Of a stretch of 64,000 nucleotides of DNA, positions 1 through 8,286 are shown piece by piece. The stretch is from Paraburkholderia eburnea. GTDB lineage: Bacteria; Pseudomonadota; Gammaproteobacteria; Burkholderiales; Burkholderiaceae. How positions within the stretch are numbered: position 1 is the stretch's first letter; each line of letters opens with the position of its first letter. The notes beneath the pieces are model-generated. The model was not told the DNA's origin and made no database searches. It saw nothing but the letters and a program-made list of their open reading frames with translations. The stretch covers positions 1 to 64,000 of the forward strand of contig NZ_PQGA01000023.1 in NCBI RefSeq assembly GCF_002917095.1, written 5' to 3'. A program made the translations under genes and the position numbers.

Positions 1-95
1 GGTCCCACCCCTTCCCATCCCGAACAGGACCGTGAAACAACTCCACGCCGATGATAGTGCGGATTGCCCGTGTGAAAGTAGGTAATCGTCAGGCT
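1..95 (+). rRNA. rrf: 5S rRNA, 3' part (5' end outside window)
   Basis: The first ~95 bases match the 5S rRNA fold: the loop region with CCCATCCCGAAC, the GCCGATGATAGT segment, and a 3' end (CGTCAGGC) that would pair with the missing 5' end. About 20 bases of the 5' end lie before the window. An intrinsic terminator follows at 111-150, so this is probably the last gene of an rRNA operon. The exact 3' end is uncertain by a few bases. Confidence 0.93.
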
Positions 96-110
96 TCTTA
101 TGCAGTGCGT

Positions 111-150
111 CCAGAACCCCGGCCTCTCCCAGTGAGAGCCGGGGTTCTGG
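111..150 (+). terminator. Strong hairpin after 5S rRNA
   Basis: CCAGAACCCCGGC and GCCGGGGTTCTGG form a perfect long stem enclosing a smaller CTCTC/GAGAG helix. No pure U-tract follows (CGTTTCGGGC), but position and stem strength suit the end of an rRNA operon. Confidence 0.75.
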
Positions 151-209
151 CGTTTCGGGCCGTGTGAATCCACACAAGTGAACGCGCCAGAGCCAAAAAC
201 AAGGCAAAC

Positions 210-237
210 AAAAAGCCGTCCCAGGGGACGGCTTTTT
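210..237. terminator. Bidirectional intrinsic terminator
   Basis: AAAAAGCCGTCCC/GGGACGGCTTTTT is a perfect stem with T-runs on both strands. It lies just beyond the stop of the minus-strand amidohydrolase and would also back up termination of the rRNA operon. Confidence 0.85.
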
Positions 238-262
238 GCATTCAAATCGGCACACCCAACAA

Positions 263-1456
263 TCACTTCTGCGCGAGAAACTTCGTCGCCAACTGTACCC
301 AGTACGACGAACCAACCGGCAACAACTGATCGTTGAAGTCATAGCTGGCGTTGTGCAGCATGCACGGGCCGGCGCCATGTCCGGCATCACGATGTCCACC
401 ATCGCCGTTGCCAAGAAACGCATAACAGCCCGGCTTTTCCAGCAGCATGAACGAGAAGTCCTCGGCGCCCATGGTCGGCTCGACTTGATCGTCGACGCGA
501 TCGGCGCCCACAACTTCCCGCATCACTTCCGCCGCAAACTGCGCTTCCGCGCTGCTGTTCACCGTCGGCGGATAGTTGCGCAGGAAACTCACCTCGACGG
601 AGCAGTCATAGGCTTCAGCCGTGCTCCCGGCGATCTTGCGTAGACGCGCCTCGATCAGATCGAGCGTTTCCGTGGTGAACGTGCGCACCGTACCCGCGAG
701 CCAGGCCGTATTCGGCACCACGTTGACCGCGTCGCCAGCATGAATCTGCGTGATCGACAGCACCGCGGTATCGAGCGGCTTCTTGTTGCGAGTGATGATG
801 CTTTGCAGCCCATTGGCGATCTGCACCGCCGTAAAGACCGGATCGCGCCCGTTGTGCGGCAGCGCGGCATGAGAGCCGACACCGCTGATGTCGATGCGAA
901 ACTCGTTGCTCGACGCCATGATCGGCCCTTCGGTCACGCCGAAGCACCCGGCCGGCATGCCCGGCCAGTTGTGAATACCGAATACTGCATCGACGGGGAA
1001 GCGCTCGAACAGGCCATCCTTGATCATGGCCCTGGCACCGGCGCCGCCTTCTTCGGCGGGCTGGAAGATGAATACGACCGTGCCATCGAACTGCCCATGT
1101 TGAGCGAGATACTGCGCGGCGCCCAGCAGCATCGCCGTATGACCATCGTGGCCGCACGCGTGCATCTTGCCGTCATGGTGCGAGCGATGATCGAACGTGT
1201 TGAGTTCCTGAATGGGCAGCGCGTCCATGTCGGCGCGCAGTCCGATCGAGCGTGTGCCGTTACCGCGTTTAAGCACGCCGACGACGCCGGTCTTGCCCAG
1301 TCCCCGATGCACTTCGATGCCCCATTCGGTGAGCTTGGAGGCAACAAGCTCGGAGGTGCGGGTCTCTTCGTATCGCAGTTCAGGGTGGGCGTGGATCGTT
1401 CGTCGTAGGCCCTGGATTTCGCCTTGGGCGGCCTGGATTTCCGGGATCAGTTTCAT
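263..1456 (-). CDS. M20 family metallo-amidohydrolase (hippurate hydrolase-like)
   Basis: A 397-residue cytoplasmic metallopeptidase-like amidohydrolase of the M20D group (hippurate hydrolase, IAA-amino acid hydrolase, N-acyl-amino-acid deacylase). Visible motifs are HPELRYEE (~24-31), RADMDALP (~74-81), the metal-binding HACGHDGHTAML (~99-110), FQPAEEGG (~131-138) and, near the C-terminus, MGAEDFSFML. I start at the ATG at 1454-1456 (MKLIPEIQ); an in-frame GTG at 1501 would add 15 residues unlike the family N-terminus. Transcribed alone, divergent from the molybdopterin oxidoreductase. The family hydrolyses N-acyl amino acids, but the substrate cannot be read from the sequence. Confidence 0.9.
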   Translation of the reverse strand: MKLIPEIQAAQGEIQGLRRTIHAHPELRYEETRTSELVASKLTEWGIEVHRGLGKTGVVGVLKRGNGTRSIGLRADMDALPIQELNTFDHRSHHDGKMHACGHDGHTAMLLGAAQYLAQHGQFDGTVVFIFQPAEEGGAGARAMIKDGLFERFPVDAVFGIHNWPGMPAGCFGVTEGPIMASSNEFRIDISGVGSHAALPHNGRDPVFTAVQIANGLQSIITRNKKPLDTAVLSITQIHAGDAVNVVPNTAWLAGTVRTFTTETLDLIEARLRKIAGSTAEAYDCSVEVSFLRNYPPTVNSSAEAQFAAEVMREVVGADRVDDQVEPTMGAEDFSFMLLEKPGCYAFLGNGDGGHRDAGHGAGPCMLHNASYDFNDQLLPVGSSYWVQLATKFLAQK

Positions 1457-1540
1457 GGCTGACTCGTGGCTGGCAATGCGCAGAATAGGAGCGCCCGCCA
1501 CTTCTGACGGCGGGCGTAGTCAGGCCATTTTACGCCCAGG

Positions 1541-1550
1541 TTTTTTTTTT
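1541..1550 (+). repeat. Homopolymeric T(10) tract
   Basis: Ten consecutive T residues lie in the 181-base gap between the divergent amidohydrolase and molybdopterin oxidoreductase genes, unusual in this GC-rich sequence. It lies upstream of both starts, so it could affect promoter spacing or simply be AT-rich promoter DNA. Confidence 0.7.
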
Positions 1551-1637
1551 CACGGCAAGCGCCTGGGCATGCAGCGGCGGCACGCGCTGAACATAATAGA
1601 ATCACGCCATCGATAGCCCCTTGCCACACGAATCCCC

Positions 1638-3716
1638 ATGAACGCCCGAGTCGAATTTGCCCGCGCAGTCTGTCCCCACGACTGCCCCGACACCTGCGCG
1701 ATGCGCGTAACCGTCGAGGACGGCCGGGCGATCAAGGTCAGCGGCGATCCCGAGCATCCGCCGACGCAAGGCGTGCTCTGCACGAAGGTCACCCGCTACG
1801 CCGAGCGCGTGCACCATCCGAAGCGCCTGACGCAGCCGATGAAGCGCGTCGGCCCTAAGGGAGAAGGGCGCTTCGAACCGATTACTTGGGATGAAGCCTG
1901 CGAAATCGCCGCCGCGCGCCTTGGCGAAATCGCCCAGCGCGCGCCCGAAGCGATCCTGCCGTACAGCTACGCGGGCACGATGGGGCTCGTGCAGGGCGAC
2001 AGCATCGCGCAACGCTTCTTCCACAAGCTCGGTGCGTCGCGGCTCGATCGCGCGATCTGCGCGGCGGCGGGGGCGGCGGGCCTGCGCTACACCTACGGTT
2101 CGAGCCTCGGCATGCTCACCGAGCATTTCGCCGAAAGCGAAGTGATCCTGATCTGGGGCGCCAATCCGATCGCCTCGAATCTGCATTTCTGGACCCGCGC
2201 GCAGGAAGCCAAGCGCAACGGCGCGAAGCTGATCGCGATCGACCCCTATCGCTCGCTCACGGCCGAGAAATGCCATCAGCACATCGCGCCGAAGCCCGGC
2301 ACCGACGGCGCGCTGGCGCTCGGCATGATGCACGTGCTGATTACCGAAGACCGGCTCGATCACGATTACATCGCGGCGTACACACACGGCTACGAGCAAC
2401 TGAAGGCGCGCGCGCTCACCTACACACCGGCGCGCGTGGCGCAGATCTGCGGCATCGAAGAACACACCATCGTCGATCTCGCACGGCTCTACGCGTCCAC
2501 GCGCAAGGTGGCGATTCGCATGAATTACGGCCTGCAGCGCGTGCGCGGCGGCGGCAACGCGGTGCGCGCGATCGCCTGCCTGCCCGCGTTGACGGGCGCC
2601 TGGCGTGACCGTGCGGGCGGCGTGCTGCTGTCGTCGTCGGGCTGGGCGCCGGTCGATGCGAACGCGCTCCAGCGTCCTGATCTGATTCCTGGCTGGCCTA
2701 AGCATCAGCCGCGCGTCGTCAACATGAACCAGATCGGCGATGCACTCACGCACGCGGGCGACGCCCGGTTCGGCCCAAAGATCGAGGCAATCGTCGTCTA
2801 CAACTCGAACCCCGTGGCGGTCGCGCCCGAATCGGCGAAGGTCGCGGCGGGCTTCGCGCGCGAGGATCTCTTCACGATCGTGCTGGAGCAGTTCCAGACC
2901 GACACTGCCGATTACGCCGATCTCCTGCTGCCCGCGACGACCCAGCTAGAGCATCTGGACGTCCACAAGTCCTACGGCCACACGCACGTCATGGCGAATC
3001 TGCCGGCCATTGCGCCGGTGGGTGAAGCGCGCCCGAACACGGAAATCTTCCGCTCGATCGCTCGCGCAATGGGTCTGACCGAGCCGGCGTTGTTCGAGAG
3101 CGATGAGGACGTGGCCGCGCGCGCATTCGACTGGAGCGACCCCGCGTTCGGCGGCGCCGACTGGTCGACGCTCAAGCAGAACGCATGGCTCAAGCTCGAT
3201 ATCGCCGATGCGCCGTTCGCTCAAGGGGGCTTTCGCACGCCCACCAGCAAGTGCGAGTTCTACAGCGAAGCCCTCGCGCAGGCAGGCCTCGATCCGCTGC
3301 CCGACTACCTGCCGCCATACGAATCCGCCGATCACGCGCCCGAACTGGCCGCACGTTATCCGCTCGCGATGATCTCGCCGCCCGCGCGTAACTTCCTGAA
3401 CAGCACGTTCGTGAATGTCGAAAGCCTGCGCGCGACCGAAGGCGAGCCGCACGTCGATCTCAATCCCGCCGATGCCGCGCAGCGCAACGTCGCCGACGGC
3501 GATCAGGTGCGCGTGTTCAACGATCGAGGTTCGATGCGCGCACGCGCACGTGTCTCCGAACGGGCTCGCGCGGGCCTCGTCGTGGGCCTGTCGATCTGGT
3601 GGAAGAAGCTCGCGCCGGACGGCCGCAACGCCAACGAAGTGACGAGCCAGGCGCTCACCGACCTGGGCGGCTCGGCCACCTTCTACGACTGCCTTGTGGA
3701 AGTCGAACGCGCGTAA
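1638..3716 (+). CDS. Molybdopterin oxidoreductase (FdhF/BisC-like, 4Fe-4S)
   Basis: A 692-residue member of the DMSO-reductase superfamily. Four cysteines at residues 12, 16, 20 and 48 (CPHDCPDTC ... LCTKV) form the N-terminal [4Fe-4S] site. The molybdopterin core follows, and a C-terminal molydopterin dinucleotide-binding domain covers roughly residues 570-690. There is no Tat signal, so it is probably cytoplasmic. No partner electron-transfer subunit is adjacent, unlike most formate dehydrogenases and nitrate reductases. The substrate is unknown. Transcription is monocistronic, ending at a hairpin 26 bases after the stop. Confidence 0.88.
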   Translation: MNARVEFARAVCPHDCPDTCAMRVTVEDGRAIKVSGDPEHPPTQGVLCTKVTRYAERVHHPKRLTQPMKRVGPKGEGRFEPITWDEACEIAAARLGEIAQRAPEAILPYSYAGTMGLVQGDSIAQRFFHKLGASRLDRAICAAAGAAGLRYTYGSSLGMLTEHFAESEVILIWGANPIASNLHFWTRAQEAKRNGAKLIAIDPYRSLTAEKCHQHIAPKPGTDGALALGMMHVLITEDRLDHDYIAAYTHGYEQLKARALTYTPARVAQICGIEEHTIVDLARLYASTRKVAIRMNYGLQRVRGGGNAVRAIACLPALTGAWRDRAGGVLLSSSGWAPVDANALQRPDLIPGWPKHQPRVVNMNQIGDALTHAGDARFGPKIEAIVVYNSNPVAVAPESAKVAAGFAREDLFTIVLEQFQTDTADYADLLLPATTQLEHLDVHKSYGHTHVMANLPAIAPVGEARPNTEIFRSIARAMGLTEPALFESDEDVAARAFDWSDPAFGGADWSTLKQNAWLKLDIADAPFAQGGFRTPTSKCEFYSEALAQAGLDPLPDYLPPYESADHAPELAARYPLAMISPPARNFLNSTFVNVESLRATEGEPHVDLNPADAAQRNVADGDQVRVFNDRGSMRARARVSERARAGLVVGLSIWWKKLAPDGRNANEVTSQALTDLGGSATFYDCLVEVERA

Positions 3717-3741
3717 ACCCTTAACCCGTCACGGAAAAATC

Positions 3742-3768
3742 GCCCCCTGCGTATTTCGAGGGGGCTTT
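3742..3768 (+). terminator. Intrinsic terminator of the oxidoreductase
   Basis: GCCCCC and GGGGGC pair around a 12-base loop and are followed by TTTCT. It sits 26 bases after the stop codon. Confidence 0.7.
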
Positions 3769-3865
3769 CTAACTCGCTGTTTCGCGGCAGAAAAGCGCAG
3801 GGCGCATGCTACGATCGGCGTTTTAGCACGACCATTCGAAAAAATACCTGAGGAGGAGACGCCGC

Positions 3866-5539
3866 ATGGATAAAGTCTGGCTGAAATCGTACCCGCCTGG
3901 CGTGCCCGCGGAAATCGACGCGAGCCAATATGCGTCCATCACGGCGCTGCTGACGGAGAGCTTCAACGCTAACCGTTCGAAGGCCGCCTTCGCGTGCATG
4001 GGCAAGACGCTCACTTACGGTCAGCTCGACGAACTATCGAAGCGGCTCGCCGCGTGGTTCCAGTCGCGCGGCATCGAGCGCGGTGCGCGCATCGCCATCA
4101 TGATGCCGAACGTGCTGCAATACCCTGTCGCGCTGGCCGCGATCCTGCGTGCGGGCTACGTGGTCGTGAACGTGAACCCGCTCTATACGCCGCGCGAACT
4201 TGAGCATCAGCTCAAGGACAGCGGCGCCGAAGCGATCATCATCCTAGAGAATTTCGCCAATACGCTAGATGCCGTGATCGCGCAGACGCGCGTGAAGCAT
4301 GTCGTGGTGGCGTCGATGGGCGATCTGCTCGGCGCGAAGGGCTTCATCGTCAATTTCGTCGTGCGCCGCGTGAAGAAGATGGTGCCCGCGTGGAGCCTGC
4401 CAGGCCACGTGCGCTTCAACGATGCGATTTCGGCTGGCGCGCGCATGAGTTTCAAGGTCGTCGAGCAGACGCCCGACGACGTCGCCTTTCTCCAGTACAC
4501 GGGCGGCACGACCGGCGTGTCGAAGGGCGCGACGCTGCTGCATCGCAACCTGATCGCCAACGTGCTGCAATCGGCCGCGTGGACCGAGCCGGCGCTCGCG
4601 CGCCTGCCGGCGGGCACGCAGGCGGTGACGGTCGCGGCGCTGCCGCTCTATCACGTCTTTGCGCTCACCGTCTGCGGTCTGCTGACGATGCGCACGGGCG
4701 GCCTTGCGGTGCTGATTCCGAATCCGCGCGACATCGCCGGCATGATCAAGGAACTGCACGGCTATTCGATCACGACGTTCCCGGCCGTCAACACGCTCTA
4801 TAACGCGATCCTCAATCATCCCGATTTCGACAAGCTCGACTTCTCGCATCTGCTGGTCGCCAATGGCGGCGGCATGGCGGTGCAGGAAGCCGTGGCGAAG
4901 CGCTGGTACGAGCGCACCCAGACGCCGATAGTCGAAGGCTACGGTCTGTCGGAAACGTCGCCCAGCGTCACCTGCAATCCGACTACGGCGACCGAGTACA
5001 CGGGCACGATCGGCCTGCCGCTGCCGTCCACGGAAATCTCGATTCGCGACGATAGCGGCAACGAACTGCCGATCGGCGAGGCGGGCGAGATCTGCATTCG
5101 CGGTCCGCAGGTGATGGCGGGCTACTGGCAGCGTCCGGAAGAGACGGCGAAGGTCATGACCGCCGACGGCTTCTTCAAATCCGGCGACGTGGGCGTGATG
5201 AACGCGAGCGGCTATGTGAAGCTCGTGGATCGCAAGAAGGACATGATTCTGGTGTCGGGCTTCAACGTCTATCCGAACGAAGTCGAGGATGTGGTCGCGA
5301 AGCTGCCCGGCGTGTTCGAAGTCGCGGCGGTGGGCGTGCCCGACCAGCACTCGGGCGAAGCGGTGAAGCTCTACATCGTCAGAAAGGATCCGGCGCTCAC
5401 CGACAAGGACGTGTTCGACTACTGCAAGACGCAGCTCACGGGCTACAAGCGCCCGAAGCTCATCGAGTTCCGCAGCGACCTGCCGAAGAGCAACGTCGGC
5501 AAGATTCTGCGGCGTGAGCTGCGCGACGGCCGCGCATAA
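3866..5539 (+). CDS. fadD: Long-chain fatty acid-CoA ligase
   Basis: A 557-residue acyl-adenylate-forming enzyme that activates fatty acids to acyl-CoA using ATP. Motifs are the AMP-binding P-loop YTGGTTGVSKGA (~209-220), EGYGLSETSP (~353), the hinge VDRKKDMILVSGFNVYP (~454-470) and the C-terminal PKSNVGKILRREL, which carries the catalytic lysine. Length and motif order match FadD. A strong ribosome site (AGGAGGAG at 3851-3858) fixes the ATG. It has its own terminator at 5562, so it is a single-gene unit. Confidence 0.92.
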   Translation: MDKVWLKSYPPGVPAEIDASQYASITALLTESFNANRSKAAFACMGKTLTYGQLDELSKRLAAWFQSRGIERGARIAIMMPNVLQYPVALAAILRAGYVVVNVNPLYTPRELEHQLKDSGAEAIIILENFANTLDAVIAQTRVKHVVVASMGDLLGAKGFIVNFVVRRVKKMVPAWSLPGHVRFNDAISAGARMSFKVVEQTPDDVAFLQYTGGTTGVSKGATLLHRNLIANVLQSAAWTEPALARLPAGTQAVTVAALPLYHVFALTVCGLLTMRTGGLAVLIPNPRDIAGMIKELHGYSITTFPAVNTLYNAILNHPDFDKLDFSHLLVANGGGMAVQEAVAKRWYERTQTPIVEGYGLSETSPSVTCNPTTATEYTGTIGLPLPSTEISIRDDSGNELPIGEAGEICIRGPQVMAGYWQRPEETAKVMTADGFFKSGDVGVMNASGYVKLVDRKKDMILVSGFNVYPNEVEDVVAKLPGVFEVAAVGVPDQHSGEAVKLYIVRKDPALTDKDVFDYCKTQLTGYKRPKLIEFRSDLPKSNVGKILRRELRDGRA

Positions 5540-5561
5540 GCGTTCTGGTTGAGTCACCACG

Positions 5562-5594
5562 AAGGCCTGCCCGCGACGGCAGGCCTTTCTTTTT
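5562..5594 (+). terminator. Intrinsic terminator of fadD
   Basis: AAGGCCTGCC/GGCAGGCCTT forms a 10-bp stem with a 6-base loop, followed by a T-rich run (TCTTTTT). Confidence 0.88.
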
Positions 5595-5599
5595 AGCGC

Positions 5600-5628
5600 A
5601 AAGAAAAAAGGCGCCCGAAGGCGCCTTT
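5600..5628 (-). terminator. Intrinsic terminator of the porin gene
   Basis: AAAGGCGCC, loop CGAA, GGCGCCTTT is a perfect stem-tetraloop. On the minus strand it is followed by a T-run. It lies 22 bases past the porin stop. Confidence 0.88.
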
Positions 5629-5650
5629 GAGACTGAAACGGCTGTTCTTC

Positions 5651-6835
5651 TTAGAACTTGTGGCGGATACCGACGCGCGCCGTGAACTGGTTCTGATTCG
5701 ACGAACCGGTCAGGTTGTTGATGCCTGCCGTTGCGTCGACGACATCGCCAGCCGCGTTGAGCGTTTCGCCCAGTGCGTGCTGATAGACGCCCGTGATGTA
5801 GACGTCGGTGCGCTTCGAGAGGAAGTAATCGACGCCGACCGCGCCCTGGTGGTACTGGGCACGCGAAGCGCCGTTGATCGATGCGCCGCGCGTGTAGTCA
5901 TACGCAGCGCCGACCAGCAGAGCCGGGGTCAGCTGATACTTGAAGTTGACTTCGGCGTTGTTGAACGTCGCCGACTGGCCGCGATAACCCGCGATTGCCG
6001 CGTTCGTGAAGGTCGAGCCGAGGTTCGCGAAACGGATGTTCGAATACGTGATACCGAACGTCGCCGCGCCGAACGTGTAGGCGCCGCCCGCGCCGATCAC
6101 CTGATAGGTGTTGGCCGACGTGAAGCCTGCATAGACCGGCGAGGTCACTGCGGCGTTGGCTGCCAGGGCCGCGCCGCCGTTGTTGAACAGACCGCCCGAT
6201 GCTGCCGGCGTGCGTGCGTTCAAATAGCCGAGCCCGAGGGACAGCGGGCCGTTGTTGTAGCCTGCGCCCAGCGACCAGATCTGGTTGTGCGAGAAGTCGC
6301 CGGCCGCGCCGCCGAAGCTGTACGTGCCGCCGAAGGTCAGGCCAGCGTAGTTGGCGCTGGTGAACTTGACCGTGTTGTTGGTGCGGTACGCGTTGTTGAA
6401 GTTGTCGATGTCGCCCGGGTGAGCCGCGATGTAGCCGCCCCATTGGTCGCCGACTTCGAGCGGGCCGACATAGTCGACCACGGAGTCGTACTGGCGGCCC
6501 AGCGTGACCGAGCCGAATTGCGCGCTGTTCAGGCCCACGTAAGCCTGGCGACCGAACATCAGGCCGCCCTGGGCGAGCTTGCCGCTGTTCACGTCGAAGC
6601 CGTTTTCGAGCACGAAGATCGCCTTGAGACCGCCGCCCAGGTCTTCCGCGCCACGCAGACCCCAACGGCTGCCTTGCAGTTCGCCGCTCGACAGGTTGTA
6701 CAGGTGCTTGCCGCCCGAATTCGTGTTGATATTGAAACCTTCGTCGATGATGCCGTACAGCGTGACGCTGCTCTGAGCGTGGGCGACGCCCGCGAACGCA
6801 CCCATCGCGGCGAGCGCGAGAAGCGACTTCTTCAT
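5651..6835 (-). CDS. Gram-negative trimeric porin (outer membrane)
   Basis: A 394-residue general porin of the betaproteobacterial type. The signal peptide starts MKKSLLALAAMG with cleavage after AHA, giving a mature start QSSVTLYGIIDEG, the typical first strand. Alternating amphipathic strands and GGLKAIFVLENGFD and FGRQAYVGL segments are family hallmarks, and the protein ends RVGIRHKF with the C-terminal phenylalanine used for BAM recognition. GGAG lies about 11 bases before the ATG. It is monocistronic with its own terminator. The specific porin name cannot be assigned. Confidence 0.93.
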   Translation of the reverse strand: MKKSLLALAAMGAFAGVAHAQSSVTLYGIIDEGFNINTNSGGKHLYNLSSGELQGSRWGLRGAEDLGGGLKAIFVLENGFDVNSGKLAQGGLMFGRQAYVGLNSAQFGSVTLGRQYDSVVDYVGPLEVGDQWGGYIAAHPGDIDNFNNAYRTNNTVKFTSANYAGLTFGGTYSFGGAAGDFSHNQIWSLGAGYNNGPLSLGLGYLNARTPAASGGLFNNGGAALAANAAVTSPVYAGFTSANTYQVIGAGGAYTFGAATFGITYSNIRFANLGSTFTNAAIAGYRGQSATFNNAEVNFKYQLTPALLVGAAYDYTRGASINGASRAQYHQGAVGVDYFLSKRTDVYITGVYQHALGETLNAAGDVVDATAGINNLTGSSNQNQFTARVGIRHKF

Positions 6836-7184
6836 TGAATGATCTCCAAGTGTTTGACTGCTTTTAAGCGTCTTTTTACAGGGCCTGTTTATTTGTCATG
6901 CTGCGGCCCTGATATCTAACTTCGCGAGAAGTTGACACGTAATGTAACAAAAGGGTTATGGGCGACAAAGGAAAAGCAGACGCACCTAAGTACCTGTTTC
7001 GTTTACACAACATGGTCTAGAATATGCGCCTGGATATCGGCGCAGCCCCGGATTGACGGGCTTGCGCGTGTTCCTGTAGCGACTTTGAACGGCCGGTCGG
7101 TCGGCCTTTCAGCGGCGCTTCAGGCGGTCCATCGGGCCGTCCGTCAGGGCGGTCAGTCTCGCCGTGCGCATGGAGGAAGGCTGG
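6836..7184. other. Divergent intergenic region, porin/coq7
   Basis: This 349-base AT-richer region separates the minus-strand porin from coq7 and should hold both promoters. On the plus strand there are two weak options: TTGACA at 6932-6937 with a poor -10 (GTTATG) 17 bases on, and TAGAAT at 7018-7023 with a poor -35. No coding region is convincing. Lengths suggest long leaders for both genes. Confidence 0.5.
6994..7023 (+). promoter_or_regulatory. Candidate promoter for coq7
   Basis: TAGAAT at 7018-7023 is a good -10 element. The best -35 match is CTGTTT at 6994-6999 with an 18-base spacer. The weak -35 makes this tentative. Confidence 0.3.
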
Positions 7185-7877
7185 ATGATGTTTGACGAAT
7201 TGATTACCGAGTTCGACCGCGGTCTGCGCTCGATCACTGGCGTGTCGCGCATGTCGCGGCCGATGCCACAACCTTCCCCCGACGCCGTGTCCGCGCAGGT
7301 CGCGACCGCCGACGCCGCGGTGGCCACGGGCGGCGCCGTCGCGGCGACGCTTCCCGGCGAACTCACGCCTGCCGAGCGCACGCACGCGGCCGGCCTCATG
7401 CGCGTGAATCACGTCGGCGAAGTGTGCGCGCAGGCGCTTTATCAGGCGCAAAAACTCGCGACGCGTTCCCCTACGCTCAAGGCCGCGTTCGAGCAGGCCG
7501 CGCGCGAGGAGGAAGACCATCTCGCGTGGACCGCGCGTCGTCTCGAAGCCCTCGATTCGCGGCCCAGTTTGCTCAATCCGCTCTGGTACGCGGGGGCGCT
7601 CGCGATCGGTCTGGCGGCGGGGCGTCTGGGCGACAAGGTGAGCCTGGGCTTCATGGCGGAAACCGAGCGTCAGGTCGAGCATCACCTCGACAGCCACCTC
7701 GACGCGCTGCCGCCTGCCGACCTCGAATCGCGTGCAATCGTCGAACAGATGCGCACCGACGAGATCGCCCACGCGAAGTCGGCGACGGACCTGGGCGGTA
7801 TCGAATTGCCGCTGCCGTTGCGCTCGCTCATGCGTGCCGCATCGAAAGTGATGACGCGCACGGCCTACTATATCTAA
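7185..7877 (+). CDS. coq7: 2-nonaprenyl/polyprenyl-3-methyl-6-methoxy-1,4-benzoquinol hydroxylase Coq7
   Basis: A 230-residue di-iron monooxygenase that performs a late ring hydroxylation in ubiquinone synthesis at the inner membrane. Iron-ligand motifs are visible: NHVGEVCAQALY, the EEEDH element (REEEDHLAW), ETERQVEHH and EIAHA. The hydrophobic segment NPLWYAGALAIGLAAG is the expected membrane-associating helix. GGAGGAAGG at 7172-7180 is well spaced for the ATG at 7185; the ATG at 7188 is also possible, and an in-frame GTG at 7164 lies upstream of this site and is unlikely. Confidence 0.92.
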   Translation: MMFDELITEFDRGLRSITGVSRMSRPMPQPSPDAVSAQVATADAAVATGGAVAATLPGELTPAERTHAAGLMRVNHVGEVCAQALYQAQKLATRSPTLKAAFEQAAREEEDHLAWTARRLEALDSRPSLLNPLWYAGALAIGLAAGRLGDKVSLGFMAETERQVEHHLDSHLDALPPADLESRAIVEQMRTDEIAHAKSATDLGGIELPLPLRSLMRAASKVMTRTAYYI

Positions 7878-7900
7878 GCTTCATTTTGAGTTACTGGCGC

Positions 7901-7922
7901 GGACCGGTATGCTTCCCGGTCC
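7901..7922 (+). terminator. Terminator-like hairpin after coq7
   Basis: GGACCGG and CCGGTCC form a perfect 7-bp stem with an 8-base loop, 23 bases past the coq7 stop. There is no T-run after it, so termination here is uncertain. Confidence 0.4.
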
Positions 7923-8150
7923 GGCGTTCGTGCCGCTCTGACGCGCCCCTTACCGCTTTCTGTCGTCCCGTGTAATCCCTCCCAAGCCCCCGCACCATCG
8001 CGGTTTTCTCCGCGCATTTCACGTATCACCTTCACAACCTGCGTTAGCTCATTCATTCATAACGGTTTTTGGTTTTAGTGCCGACTTGAACAGGCGCCGC
8101 TAAGTCCTTGTTCTAGTGGGTAAATTTCGTCAAAAAACGTGCGGCCCACC

Positions 8151-8179
8151 TTGACCCTCGAAAGGCGTTCCTCTAAAGT
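8151..8179 (+). promoter_or_regulatory. Promoter of the dcw cluster (mraZ promoter)
   Basis: TTGACC at 8151-8156, a 17-base spacer, then TAAAGT at 8174-8179. The -10 overlaps the first MraZ box, the arrangement expected for autorepression. Confidence 0.65.
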
Positions 8180-8217
8180 GGGAGACAGTGTGAGAAAGTG
8201 TATTTTTGTGTGATTTC
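8178..8217 (+). promoter_or_regulatory. MraZ operator: four 10-bp direct repeats
   Basis: Four GTG-led repeats start at 8178, 8188, 8198 and 8208: GTGGGAGACA, GTGTGAGAAA, GTGTATTTTT, GTGTGATTTC. The exact 10-base period places them on one face of the helix. This matches the known MraZ site type, TGGG-like pentamers separated by 5 bases. The array overlaps the -10 and lies 70 bases before the mraZ start, implying repression of the dcw operon by its first product. Confidence 0.75.
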
Positions 8218-8286
8218 AAAGATGTATTCGGGTAAATTTCCTGAGATTTAGACGGGCGGCGAATGGCGCCGCACAAGGGGAGCGAA

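Larger units (their letters stand above)
7878..8286 (+). other. coq7-mraZ intergenic region (dcw control region)
   Basis: This 409-base region contains a hairpin after coq7, a sigma70-like promoter, four MraZ boxes and two copies of the 11-mer GGGTAAATTTC (8118-8128 and 8230-8240) flanking them. I see no gene. An in-frame ATG at 8263 exists, but I place the mraZ start at the TTG at 8287. Confidence 0.7.

Noticed and set aside
5627..6838. A 403-codon plus-strand open frame opposite the porin
   Set aside because: The minus-strand porin has a signal peptide, barrel strands and a C-terminal Phe; the opposite frame has no motif.
6932..6960. TTGACA promoter upstream of coq7
   Set aside because: The -35 is perfect but the -10 at 17 bases (GTTATG) is poor and the leader would be over 220 bases; kept only as an option in the region note.
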